A stretch of DNA of 32,128 nt, from assembly GCA_024225195.1 (NCBI GenBank), contig JAAEMV010000096.1, positions 1 through 32,128 on the forward strand, given 5' to 3'. Position 1 is the first letter of the stretch, and every line of letters begins with the position of its first letter. This document shows positions 17,611 through 25,483 of the stretch, piece after piece. The DNA is from Planctomycetaceae bacterium. GTDB lineage: Bacteria; Planctomycetota; Planctomycetia; Pirellulales; Pirellulaceae. The notes under the pieces were generated by a model that saw nothing but the letters and a program-made list of their open reading frames with translations, was not told the origin of the DNA and ran no database searches. The position numbers were made by a program, and so were the translations under genes.

Positions 17611-17665
17611 GGTCTATATTCCTGAAACTAAAAGATCGTGTTTAATAAGGTTAAATTGAAAAACT

Positions 17666-17983
17666 TCAAGACTCATTTAATCGAATCATAATCGATCCGT
17701 TTTCAACTTTAACTTGATGGGAAACAGTGTCCTGCGTCGCCGGCATCGAAAGTGCCTTCCCAGTCCTCAAATCAAATTTTGCACCATGTCGAGGACAGGC
17801 GATCTCGCACCCCTCATGGGGACCGTCACTCAATGTCCCACCGTCGTGGGTACAGATATCGTCGATGCAATAAAAATCATCTCCTATTCGAGACAGGATG
17901 ACCAACCGATCATCAACCTCGACAAGACGAGTTGATCCGTCATCAATATCAGCGACCGATGCAACAGCTATAAATTCACTCAT
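17666..17983 (-). CDS. Rieske-type [2Fe-2S] ferredoxin
   Basis: This 105-residue soluble Rieske protein is a probable small electron carrier. The cluster ligands are C44 and H46 (CTHDGG) and C63 and H66 (CPRHGAKFD), spaced C-X-H-X16-C-X2-H. There is no transmembrane anchor or catalytic oxygenase domain, so it resembles the ferredoxin components of ring-hydroxylating systems and NirD. It lies between the fused desulfurase gene and sufT on the same strand. Position suggests it supplies electrons for cluster assembly or serves the dioxygenase domain encoded upstream, although neither is shown. A 127-bp AT-rich gap upstream might carry an internal promoter. Confidence 0.9.
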   Translation of the reverse strand: MSEFIAVASVADIDDGSTRLVEVDDRLVILSRIGDDFYCIDDICTHDGGTLSDGPHEGCEIACPRHGAKFDLRTGKALSMPATQDTVSHQVKVENGSIMIRLNES

Positions 17984-18110
17984 AAGTATCCGTAATAGTT
18001 AACAGCAAAGGCCTCTCGACCTCTCTAAAAATTTAAATTGTAATTTCAGCGTTTGATAATTTTTAATAGCAGAACCATGAATCTCAATCTGATATTGAAA
18101 TAAGACAATA

Positions 18111-20516
18111 CTAGATCATGTAACCCATCTGCTCCGCTTCCAGTTCTGAAGCAAACTTATGCTTCACATTCAAAGCGATTCCTCCCGAAATATGCCGTGC
18201 CGTATCAACACCGATCCGACGCGCCACCTCTGCCGCTTTCCCGCTTCTTCGCCCGCTTCGACAAAGAAAAATAACATCTCGCGGCGACTCACGATGAGCG
18301 GCCAACAGCTTCGGAAGATATCCGCTCAACCGCGTTAGCGGAATGTTCTTGGGCGGAGAATGAAAACCCAACTCTTTCCAGTCTTGAGCAAATGCAAATT
18401 CATGCGGCTCGCGAACATCGATAATCAACGAGTCCTGATGCTCTTGGAAAAAGTGCTTCAACTCCTCCCGTCCGATCTCGATAGAGCCTTCCTGTTCCAC
18501 TGTAAAATCTTTGATTAAACCGCACACCAATTCTGAATTGGTAGCATCAGCGATCCCCGCATCAATGCCAGGTTTCGTTTCTACAAATGTCTGAAGATCC
18601 AAAGGCGTTTCTGGACAAAGTATTCTCGCTAAAAATTCGTTATCCTCTTGCTCGAATTCAAGGGTCGTCGAAAAGTCATTGTTGTAATCGTGAGTGGGAC
18701 AGAGAATCGTTCGATTCGAAACCAGAGTAGGCAATCGTCTTAGCGAGCCATACATTTTGTCAATCGAGCTGCATGGAAAATCTGTCCGACCAATGCCACC
18801 CATCAAGATCATATCCCCTGTAAAAGCGAACACGACGTTCTCCGCCTTCAACTGGTTTCCCTCGGATAAGGAACCTACCAAATAGGCACAACCAATTAAC
18901 GTGTGCCCTGGCAGATCTGTTCTGGCAACAATCCAGTCATCTGAAAATTGCAAGTAAGGAGCCTCGCTTCCATCGGAAAGCACCGCCACTCCATCGACCG
19001 TTTCCGGCCACCCTAATTCGTCTTTCGTTTCTGCTGAAGCCGCCGCGTGGTCGCGAATTACCCCCAACAGCATCTTGCGACAAGAATCATGATCGACGTG
19101 GGCATGTGAATCAAGAATCGCAAGCACCTTGCTTTTCTGGCACCGGATAAGCGCCTCCGTCCGATCCGCCAATTCCTCAAACGGATCGACCACAATGCAA
19201 TTCCGGGTCTTTGAGTCCATTAGAAGCCAAGTACACATCGAACCATTTTTCAGCTGCACCAAGCCGTCGAGGTCTTGCCCGGGCACACTGTCTGAATCGC
19301 TCGCGACAACCAAACAAGACTCGCACAACGCCTGCCCAGCCTGCTCAATTCGCTCACACGCCGAATTAATTTCGGTAGCCGTTGCCAACGGGCCGAATGA
19401 TAAACGAATCGCTCCGTAAGACCGCCATTCGGGAACTCCCATCGCATCGAGCACATACGAGCGCTGTATCATCGATCCGCAAGCGGAACCCGAACTCACA
19501 CGAATCCCCGCAGCATCAAACAAGTCAAGCAATTCTTTGCTTGGAAAACCTTTGACTGAAAAATTAATTGTGGTGGGGACGGACGTCTCCATCGGCATGT
19601 TGTATTCAATCGTCGGAAATGCGCTGTCGAGCGCCTGCAGCAGTTGTTCTCGATAACCGTGTAAGACAGCCTCATCGGCAAAAGTCTTAGTGTCAGAGTC
19701 CGCCAACTTTTTCATCACTGCGGCGATCGCAGCAACCCCGGGTAGATTCTCCGTTCCGCCACGGGCACCCTGCTCCTGTCCACCGCCTGCTAACAAAGGC
19801 ACCAATGGTGCACCTTCGCGGACGTACAACAATCCAATTCCTTTGGGTGCATATATTTTATGTCCGCTGACTGCAGCGTAATCAATGGTCGAGCTTGACA
19901 AATCCAGTGCAATTTTTCCAACTGCCTGAACACTATCGACCAACCACCGAGCGGTTGTATTCTCGGCACGAATCGTTTTCTCGACCGCTTGAAGATCGGT
20001 CACCACACCCGTTTCGTTGTTGACCGCCATCGTACAAATTAAATCAGCATTAGCAGCATGGCTTCTCAGGAAATCCAAATCGAGCGACCCGTTTTGGTCG
20101 ACCGGGATCTCAAGGATCTGGTTATTGACGCCGAGCAATTGATTCCAATGCTGCAATGCCTGAGGTACCGCTTTATGCTCGGTTGCTCCATAGAGCAACG
20201 TCCGAGGTTCTTGGCCCTCCTTATTTTCAGAGCGATGCTCGCGAATGTCGCAGAGAGTCGAAAAAATCCCCATTTGAATTGCTTCGGTAGCCCCGCTGGT
20301 GAACACGATCTGCCCACCCTCCGCCGCGAGCACCTCCCGAACTAGATCTCGGGTGGATTCAAGAATGTACCGCGCTCGCAACCCGGAAATGTGGGCGCTG
20401 CTTGGATTGCCAAACAACTCCTCCATTGCGTCGTGCGCTTCCTGAGCCGCCTCGGGCAACACTGGGGTCGTCGCGTTGGCATCGAGGTATATCTCCGAAG
20501 CTGACCGAATAATCAT
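18111..20516 (-). CDS. sufS: Cysteine desulfurase / persulfide dioxygenase / rhodanese fusion
   Basis: This is a three-part sulfur enzyme of about 801 residues. Residues 1-395 are an IscS/NifS-type PLP cysteine desulfurase (YLDANATTP near the start, PLP lysine K220 in SGHKIYAPKG, persulfide cysteine C346 in RVSSGSACGS). Residues about 415-640 are a metallo-beta-lactamase-fold domain close to ETHE1 persulfide dioxygenase: SHAHVDH (H471, H473, D475, H476), PGHTLIGC (H538), FTGDMILMGGIGRTDF (D568) and PTHDY (H609). Residues about 675-801 are a rhodanese with active C752 in LCRSGRRSG. It presumably frees sulfur from cysteine for SufBCD and can oxidise or relay the persulfide. The start at ATG 20516 has GAGGA in front and gives the usual desulfurase N-terminus; a TTG at 20591 would add 25 unrelated residues. 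SufS is the role by context; the domain class is IscS-like. Confidence 0.93.
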   Translation of the reverse strand: MIIRSASEIYLDANATTPVLPEAAQEAHDAMEELFGNPSSAHISGLRARYILESTRDLVREVLAAEGGQIVFTSGATEAIQMGIFSTLCDIREHRSENKEGQEPRTLLYGATEHKAVPQALQHWNQLLGVNNQILEIPVDQNGSLDLDFLRSHAANADLICTMAVNNETGVVTDLQAVEKTIRAENTTARWLVDSVQAVGKIALDLSSSTIDYAAVSGHKIYAPKGIGLLYVREGAPLVPLLAGGGQEQGARGGTENLPGVAAIAAVMKKLADSDTKTFADEAVLHGYREQLLQALDSAFPTIEYNMPMETSVPTTINFSVKGFPSKELLDLFDAAGIRVSSGSACGSMIQRSYVLDAMGVPEWRSYGAIRLSFGPLATATEINSACERIEQAGQALCESCLVVASDSDSVPGQDLDGLVQLKNGSMCTWLLMDSKTRNCIVVDPFEELADRTEALIRCQKSKVLAILDSHAHVDHDSCRKMLLGVIRDHAAASAETKDELGWPETVDGVAVLSDGSEAPYLQFSDDWIVARTDLPGHTLIGCAYLVGSLSEGNQLKAENVVFAFTGDMILMGGIGRTDFPCSSIDKMYGSLRRLPTLVSNRTILCPTHDYNNDFSTTLEFEQEDNEFLARILCPETPLDLQTFVETKPGIDAGIADATNSELVCGLIKDFTVEQEGSIEIGREELKHFFQEHQDSLIIDVREPHEFAFAQDWKELGFHSPPKNIPLTRLSGYLPKLLAAHRESPRDVIFLCRSGRRSGKAAEVARRIGVDTARHISGGIALNVKHKFASELEAEQMGYMI

Positions 20517-20520
20517 CGCA

Positions 20521-20525
20521 TCCTC
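20521..20525 (-). promoter_or_regulatory. Ribosome binding site choosing the start of the desulfurase fusion
   Basis: On the minus strand GAGGA stands just upstream of the ATG at 20516. The longer alternative frame beginning at TTG 20591 lacks such a site, so the shorter protein is preferred. Confidence 0.65.
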
Positions 20526-20704
20526 AAATAGTTTATCTAGGAACTTAGAGGACAAAAACCGAGCTGTTTTGCCCAGTTTCATTGTATCCAACCGCTGTCA
20601 AATTTACGACCGAAGATTCCGGTTTTGAAGGGAGAGTTGCCCGCGAGACCTACCGATTGGGGGATCTTTGCGGCGGGCCGAGCTGAATCTCTCCCACAAA
20701 TTTC

Positions 20705-20721
20705 GGAGTGGAAACCACTCC
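20705..20721. promoter_or_regulatory. Perfect hairpin between sufD and the desulfurase fusion gene
   Basis: A perfect 7-bp stem (GGAGTGG / CCACTCC) with a 3-base loop lies 13 bp past the sufD stop, in a 218-bp gap. No T-run follows on either strand, so it is not a standard intrinsic terminator. It could protect or process the operon mRNA, lowering or raising the expression of downstream genes relative to sufCBD. Confidence 0.5.
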
Positions 20722-20734
20722 AACATCCGTTGAT

Positions 20735-22054
20735 CTACTCGTAATCCCTGACGCGTCGAGATATCGCCAAAGCCAACGCTTCCCGGACACTCTCAATCGT
20801 GACCCGATCAAAGACCTGTTGGAAAAATCCGGTCACAATCGCTCGAATAGCTTCCTTGCGGGTAAACCCGCGGCACTGAGCGTAAAAGATTAACTCCTCG
20901 TCCACACGACCGCTGGTCGAACCGTGCGTGCACCGCACGTCATCCGCCTCGATTTCCAAGCCCGGAATAGAGTCGGCCCGTGCCTTACTCGACAGCAGCA
21001 GGTTATCGTTTCGCTGATAACCATCCGTCTGCTGAGCTTCGACGTCTACCTTGATCATTCCTCTCCAGACCGTTCGCGACTGGTCTTGAAGTGCGCCCTT
21101 GTAGAGAAAATCACTGGTGCAATCTGGTTTCTCATGATGCTGAAGCGTGTGGTAACTGAGGTGCTGTTTGTTTTCTGTAAACATGACACCGTTGACCTGG
21201 CAAGTTCCACGCTTCCCCCTGAGAGAAACGTGCTGGTTGACCTTCGCCAAACGAGACCCCAACGCACCCACCGTCCACTGGAGATTCGAATCCTGCCCAA
21301 TGACAGCTTTTTGGTGCGCAAAATGCCAAACCTTCTGACTCCAATCTTGAAGATTGACGTAGCGCAAATTGCCGCGGTCGCCGACAACGATCTCAATCGC
21401 TCCGCAATGCAAACCGACCGCGTCTTTGGCGTTATTGGATTCGGCAAGAACGGTGGCCTCCGCTCCCTCCTCGAGCACAATCAACGTGTGAGTAAAATCA
21501 CAACCGCCGTCAGTCATCGTGGAAAAAGTATGGATCGGGTTTTCTACACAAACATTCCGCGGCACATAAAGAAAAATCCCGCTTGTCCAGGTTGCTTGGT
21601 GTAATGCAGCAAAACGATCTTCTAATCCGTCAACCACTTGGAACAAGTGCTTTCGAATCAGGTCACCGTGCTCTTCGAGCAGTTCACTGATGGTTCCAAA
21701 GATCACTCCTTTGTCTGCCATCGCAGAATCAAACTGAGACGCACCCGAAGCCACGCCGTCACACGACGACGCCGAACCAACCAAATCAACACCGTCGGCG
21801 AGTACTGGAGTTCCTGCCGCGACTTCGCCCCGCGCCGAGGGAATGAAAAACTTTTCAAGATGGAACAAACGAATATCAGTCCGCATCCACTCTTCGTCAC
21901 GGTTACTCGGCCACGGCAGCTCCTTGAATCTCTCCCAGGCCGCCGTGCGAATCTCAGTTAACCATTCAGGTTCGTTCAACGTTTCAAGAAACGCCGCGAA
22001 ACCTTCATCGGTAAATGTCAGTTGCATTTTTTCAGTTAGTGTTGTTGGTGTCAT
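20735..22054 (-). CDS. sufD: Fe-S cluster assembly protein SufD
   Basis: This 439-residue protein is the SufD scaffold subunit of the SufBC2D complex, where clusters are built. It has a helical N-terminal domain (about 1-75) with the PWPSNRDEEWMRTD signature, a right-handed beta-helix core (about 130-375), and a C-terminal helical segment that binds SufC. The conserved histidine at the SufB-SufD interface (H360 in E. coli) is present as H377 in DDVRCTHGST. A WRGMIKVDVEAQQTD stretch (330-344) is typical of SufB/SufD. The gene starts 57 bp after sufB in the same direction. A stem-loop follows its stop codon. Confidence 0.95.
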   Translation of the reverse strand: MTPTTLTEKMQLTFTDEGFAAFLETLNEPEWLTEIRTAAWERFKELPWPSNRDEEWMRTDIRLFHLEKFFIPSARGEVAAGTPVLADGVDLVGSASSCDGVASGASQFDSAMADKGVIFGTISELLEEHGDLIRKHLFQVVDGLEDRFAALHQATWTSGIFLYVPRNVCVENPIHTFSTMTDGGCDFTHTLIVLEEGAEATVLAESNNAKDAVGLHCGAIEIVVGDRGNLRYVNLQDWSQKVWHFAHQKAVIGQDSNLQWTVGALGSRLAKVNQHVSLRGKRGTCQVNGVMFTENKQHLSYHTLQHHEKPDCTSDFLYKGALQDQSRTVWRGMIKVDVEAQQTDGYQRNDNLLLSSKARADSIPGLEIEADDVRCTHGSTSGRVDEELIFYAQCRGFTRKEAIRAIVTGFFQQVFDRVTIESVREALALAISRRVRDYE

Positions 22055-22110
22055 TTCAAATTCTTGTATCGTGTCGTTTAAAACTGCAAAATCTAAGCCC
22101 GAAAAAGTGA

Positions 22111-23523
22111 TTAACCCACGGAACCTTCCATTTGCAACTGAATGAGCCGGTTCATTTCGACCGCGTACTCCATCGGGAGTTCTTTTACCAGCGGTTCGAT
22201 AAATCCATTCACGATCATCGTGCTGGCTTCGGCCTCGGACAACCCGCGACTCATCAGATAAAACAATTGTTCCTCACCAATCCTGGAGACACTTGCTTCA
22301 TGCCCCATCGATACATCCTGTTCATTGATCTCGATGTACGGATAGGTATCGCTTCGACTAGCGTCATCTAAAATCAAAGCGTCGCAGACAACTGAGCACT
22401 TCGAATTGACCGCGCCTTTTTCAACTTTCGCCAAACCACGGTAACTACTGCGGCCACCATTTTTCGAAATTGACTTGGAAATAATGGTGCCGGTCGTATC
22501 AGGAGCACAGTGTACTAATTTTGCACCGGCGTCCTGGTGCTGCCCCTTACTCGAAAACGCAATCGATAAAATCTCTCCGCGTGCTCCAGGTTCCATCATG
22601 TAAACCGCTGGGTACTTCATGGTCAGTTTGGAACCGAGGTTTCCATCAACCCACTCCATCGTACCGTCTTGGTAGGCGAACGCTCGTTTCGTTACCAGAT
22701 TATAAATATTGTTCGCCCAGTTTTGGATCGTCGTGTAGCGACAGCGTGCGTTCTTCTTGACCACCACCTCGACAACAGCCGAGTGCAAGGACTCACTTGT
22801 GTACATTGGTGCTGTACAGCCTTCGACGTAATGGACTTGAGCGCCTTCATCGACGATGATCAAAGTTCGCTCGAACTGCCCCATGTTTTCTTCGTTAATA
22901 CGAAAATAGGCTTGCAGCGGAAACTCAATACTTACTCCCGGCGGAACGTAGAGAAACGATCCACCCGACCAGACAGCGCTGTTGAGAGCAGCAAACTTGT
23001 TATCAGTGGACGGAATGATCTTGCCGAAATACTCACGCAGCAATTCTGGATGCTCGCGAACGGCAGTGTCCGTGTCGGTAAAAATCACGCCTTGGTCCGA
23101 CAGATCTTTCTTCAGCGATCCGTAAATTACTTCCGATTCGAACTGTGCCTTGACTCCCGCCAGATACTTCCGTTCCGCTTCTGGAATTCCCAGCTTTTCA
23201 AACGTGTCTTTGATTTCTTCAGGAACGTCATCCCACGATTTACCCTGATCGGTCGTCGGCTTGAGGTAATAGAAAATATCCTGAAAATCCAAATCGATAT
23301 CACCGCCCCACTTAGGCATTGGCTTCGATTCGAAAATCTCAAGTGCCTCCAACCGGAATTGACGCATCCAGTCTGGTTCGTTTTTGATATCGGAAATCTG
23401 GTTTACGATCTCAGCATCAACACCTTTTCGGGCTTTGAAAACCGCTGTTGTTTCCGTTTTAAAATCGTACTTATTGATTTCAGTCGATTTTAACTCTTGG
23501 CTTTCAGTCAAATCAGTTGACAT
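22111..23523 (-). CDS. sufB: Fe-S cluster assembly protein SufB
   Basis: This 470-residue protein is the SufB scaffold subunit of SufBC2D, which accepts sulfur and builds the nascent cluster. The N-terminus ([17 protein letters not shown], about 48-64) and the [20 protein letters not shown] stretch (186-205) are typical. The cysteine matching E. coli C405 is C380 ([10 protein letters not shown]), and the matching glutamate of E434 is E409 in [16 protein letters not shown], so the proposed cluster-forming site is intact. The C-terminal helix region binds SufC. It is separated from sufC by 145 bp with no open gene, and from sufD by 56 bp, all in the same direction. No clear ribosome site precedes the ATG at 23523. 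Confidence 0.97.
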   Translation of the reverse strand: MSTDLTESQELKSTEINKYDFKTETTAVFKARKGVDAEIVNQISDIKNEPDWMRQFRLEALEIFESKPMPKWGGDIDLDFQDIFYYLKPTTDQGKSWDDVPEEIKDTFEKLGIPEAERKYLAGVKAQFESEVIYGSLKKDLSDQGVIFTDTDTAVREHPELLREYFGKIIPSTDNKFAALNSAVWSGGSFLYVPPGVSIEFPLQAYFRINEENMGQFERTLIIVDEGAQVHYVEGCTAPMYTSESLHSAVVEVVVKKNARCRYTTIQNWANNIYNLVTKRAFAYQDGTMEWVDGNLGSKLTMKYPAVYMMEPGARGEILSIAFSSKGQHQDAGAKLVHCAPDTTGTIISKSISKNGGRSSYRGLAKVEKGAVNSKCSVVCDALILDDASRSDTYPYIEINEQDVSMGHEASVSRIGEEQLFYLMSRGLSEAEASTMIVNGFIEPLVKELPMEYAVEMNRLIQLQMEGSVG

Positions 23524-23668
23524 ATCTATTGTTCAGGAATCGCCTCTGGTTTCACTGACTAGCAAACGCTGAGCGACTAACCTGCCTTTCTTGGGATCAC
23601 TAAATTGAACGGTCAACGATTCTCGCGACCATCCTGTTCTTGTTGAGACTCATCTGCAATTCTTAAAC

Positions 23669-24487
23669 TTAAACGACCGCCTCGGCTTCCGCTTCGGATT
23701 CGTCGTTGACTTTGGCAGCCTCTGGGTACTGCTTTCTAATACGCTCATAGCCCTGAGCGTGTAGTTCCTCGGCTAGTTCTTTTCCGCCGGTTTCGACGAT
23801 TCGACCACCAAGGATCACGTGGGTGAAATTCGGCGGATTGTGCTCTAGCAATTTGTCGTGGTGCGTAATGATCAGCAAACCCATCTTGTTATGGCCAATC
23901 TCATTGATTGACTGACTAGCCAGCCGAACCGCATCCGCATCGAGCCCGGAATCCGTCTCGTCGAGAATCGCAAACTTGGGCTGCAGCATTGCGAGTTGCA
24001 GAATCTCAGCTCGCTTCATCTCGCCGCCCGAGAAACCATCGTTCACGTACCGCCGTGCAAATTCGCTGTCCATTTGCAACTGTTCCATGTTGGCCTTGAT
24101 TTCCTTGCGAAACTCTCGCATCGGTATCAGGTCTTCACCCTCTTTACGCTCTGGATTCCGCACATTGGTCGTCGCATGGCGAAGAAAATCAGCCATCTTT
24201 ACGCCGGGAATAGCAACAGGACGTTGGAAGGCCATAAAGATACCGGCCCGAGCCCGCTCATTCGGTTCCAAGTCAAGAATGTTTTCACCGTTAAGCAGGA
24301 TCTCTCCCTGAGTACAATTGTAGTTAGGGTGCCCCATGATGGCTAAACCCAGTGTACTTTTGCCAGATCCGTTCGGCCCCATCAAGGCATGTGTTTCACC
24401 TTCGGTCATTGAAAGGTTAACACCCCGAAGGATTTCCTTGTCGCCAATCGACACGTGAAGATCAACTATCTTTAGTACGTCGCTCAT
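23669..24487 (-). CDS. sufC: Fe-S cluster assembly ATPase SufC
   Basis: This 272-residue ABC-type ATPase powers the SufBC2D scaffold; it is soluble and not a transporter. Walker A GPNGSGKST is at 38-46, the Q-loop FQRP at about 87-90, the signature FSGGEMKR at 152-159 and Walker B FAILDE at 172-177, followed by the D-loop SGLD and the switch histidine in ITHHDKLL. The C-terminus carries an acidic tail rich in Glu and Ala. It is the first structural gene of the operon, 115 bp downstream of sufR on the same strand. Confidence 0.97.
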   Translation of the reverse strand: MSDVLKIVDLHVSIGDKEILRGVNLSMTEGETHALMGPNGSGKSTLGLAIMGHPNYNCTQGEILLNGENILDLEPNERARAGIFMAFQRPVAIPGVKMADFLRHATTNVRNPERKEGEDLIPMREFRKEIKANMEQLQMDSEFARRYVNDGFSGGEMKRAEILQLAMLQPKFAILDETDSGLDADAVRLASQSINEIGHNKMGLLIITHHDKLLEHNPPNFTHVILGGRIVETGGKELAEELHAQGYERIRKQYPEAAKVNDESEAEAEAVV

Positions 24488-24602
24488 TTGCTTTTTTCTA
24501 CTCTAAAAATGACTGTCTCGGCTCGAGCTTTTCCCGATGCCAACTAAATATAATTTTCAACAGGGAACACATTCGTGCTCACTGACAACTGTTTCTTGTA
24601 AA

Positions 24603-25265
24603 TCAACTCACTCCAGCTTCGCGGTTTTCATCGGCGGATTCTTGCCCAACCTCAAAAGTGCAACAACTGTCGCCGTCTTGCCGGCACTGGCATCTATCAA
24701 CCGGATGACCGATGACACTCTCAAGCAAAGCTTGCTCCATGTCACAAATCTCATGATTCTCACCGACGAGTGTTGGATAAGGACAGCCACCAACTTTGAT
24801 CAACGGCAACGCCGAATTTTCGTCGACACTAATTGAAATCTGACGCTCCGCGAACATCTCCACCAAAGACCTTGTTCTCTCTTCAACGGTGTCGCCACGA
24901 ATCGCTAACTGGTACCGCTCTGATAACCGCTCCACAGCACCCGTAATAACTTTCCGTTTAACGCTGGGATCCTCGATTTTTTGCACTTGTTCCCACAACA
25001 CCACTGCCAGGTCATCTAAATTATTAGCACTGCTGCGTTTGCCCTTATCAGTCAATAAATAACGGTGACTCGGGCGCCCTCGGCCCTCCACCGTTCGCGA
25101 ACGCTCGACAAGCTCAAGTGCCATCAGCCGATTCAAACGCTGCCTCACAGCAGTTGCCGTAACTTGCATCGCATCGGTCAATTCACAAATCGACATCGAC
25201 TCTGCACCGCGAAGAACCGAAATCATGGCTCGATCGTTTTGCGATAACTGAGAGTGAGGATTCAT
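24603..25265 (-). CDS. sufR: SufR-like Fe-S-sensing transcriptional regulator
   Basis: This 220-residue winged-helix regulator leads the SUF operon. A DeoR/ArsR-like DNA-binding domain covers about 10-75 (SICELTDAMQVTATAVRQRL, with a wing near GRGRPSHRYLLT). The C-terminal half holds six cysteines, C161, C174, C192, C194, C201 and C202. The C-X12-C spacing of the first pair equals that described for cyanobacterial SufR, which binds a [4Fe-4S] cluster and represses suf genes when clusters are plentiful. I infer the same feedback role here. The remaining cysteine spacing (X17, then CxC and CC) differs from the cyanobacterial protein. A good promoter and a palindrome lie just upstream, compatible with autorepression. 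Confidence 0.88.
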   Translation of the reverse strand: MNPHSQLSQNDRAMISVLRGAESMSICELTDAMQVTATAVRQRLNRLMALELVERSRTVEGRGRPSHRYLLTDKGKRSSANNLDDLAVVLWEQVQKIEDPSVKRKVITGAVERLSERYQLAIRGDTVEERTRSLVEMFAERQISISVDENSALPLIKVGGCPYPTLVGENHEICDMEQALLESVIGHPVDRCQCRQDGDSCCTFEVGQESADENREAGVS

Positions 25266-25303
25266 GGCATATGGACTTAAAAACGGACGGATTCGACTTT
25301 CAT

Positions 25304-25314
25304 CGGTTTAACCG
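25304..25314. promoter_or_regulatory. Candidate SufR operator palindrome
   Basis: CGGTTTAACCG is an 11-base perfect palindrome with a single central base. It lies at the predicted transcription start of the sufR promoter, about 39 bp before the sufR ATG. A repressor bound here would block transcription. The assignment to SufR is inference. Confidence 0.4.
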
Positions 25315-25320
25315 TCGAGA

Positions 25321-25349
25321 AATATATTCATTAAAAACAATTTTCACAA
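25321..25349 (-). promoter_or_regulatory. Sigma-70-type promoter of the SUF operon
   Basis: On the minus strand, TTGTGA (25349-25344) and TATATT (25326-25321) are separated by exactly 17 bp. The predicted start near 25314 gives a leader of about 50 bases before sufR. Confidence 0.6.
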
Positions 25350-25386
25350 CCACATATGTCAAAAACAAGCCAAATTCCGGAAATCA

Positions 25387-25415
25387 TTGACTCTGGTCGC
25401 TTTGTTCGATAAAAA
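25387..25415 (+). promoter_or_regulatory. Candidate promoter of the alanine symporter gene
   Basis: TTGACT (25387-25392) is followed after 17 bp by TAAAAA (25410-25415), about 70 bp before the symporter ATG. The -35 box is good and the -10 box weak. Confidence 0.35.
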
Positions 25416-25483
25416 CGGCTGATTAAAGCTGCCCCGACAGCAGTGTCAACGCGACTTAATTACCCCGAATCCGGTGGAAAATC

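Noticed and set aside
20924-21604. A 226-codon plus-strand open frame opposite sufD
   Set aside because: Fully antisense to sufD. Arginine- and leucine-rich translation with no motif; a shadow.
22669-23493. A 274-codon plus-strand open frame opposite sufB
   Set aside because: It lies wholly antisense to sufB, whose conserved residues are unmistakable. The translation has no family features and is a frame shadow.
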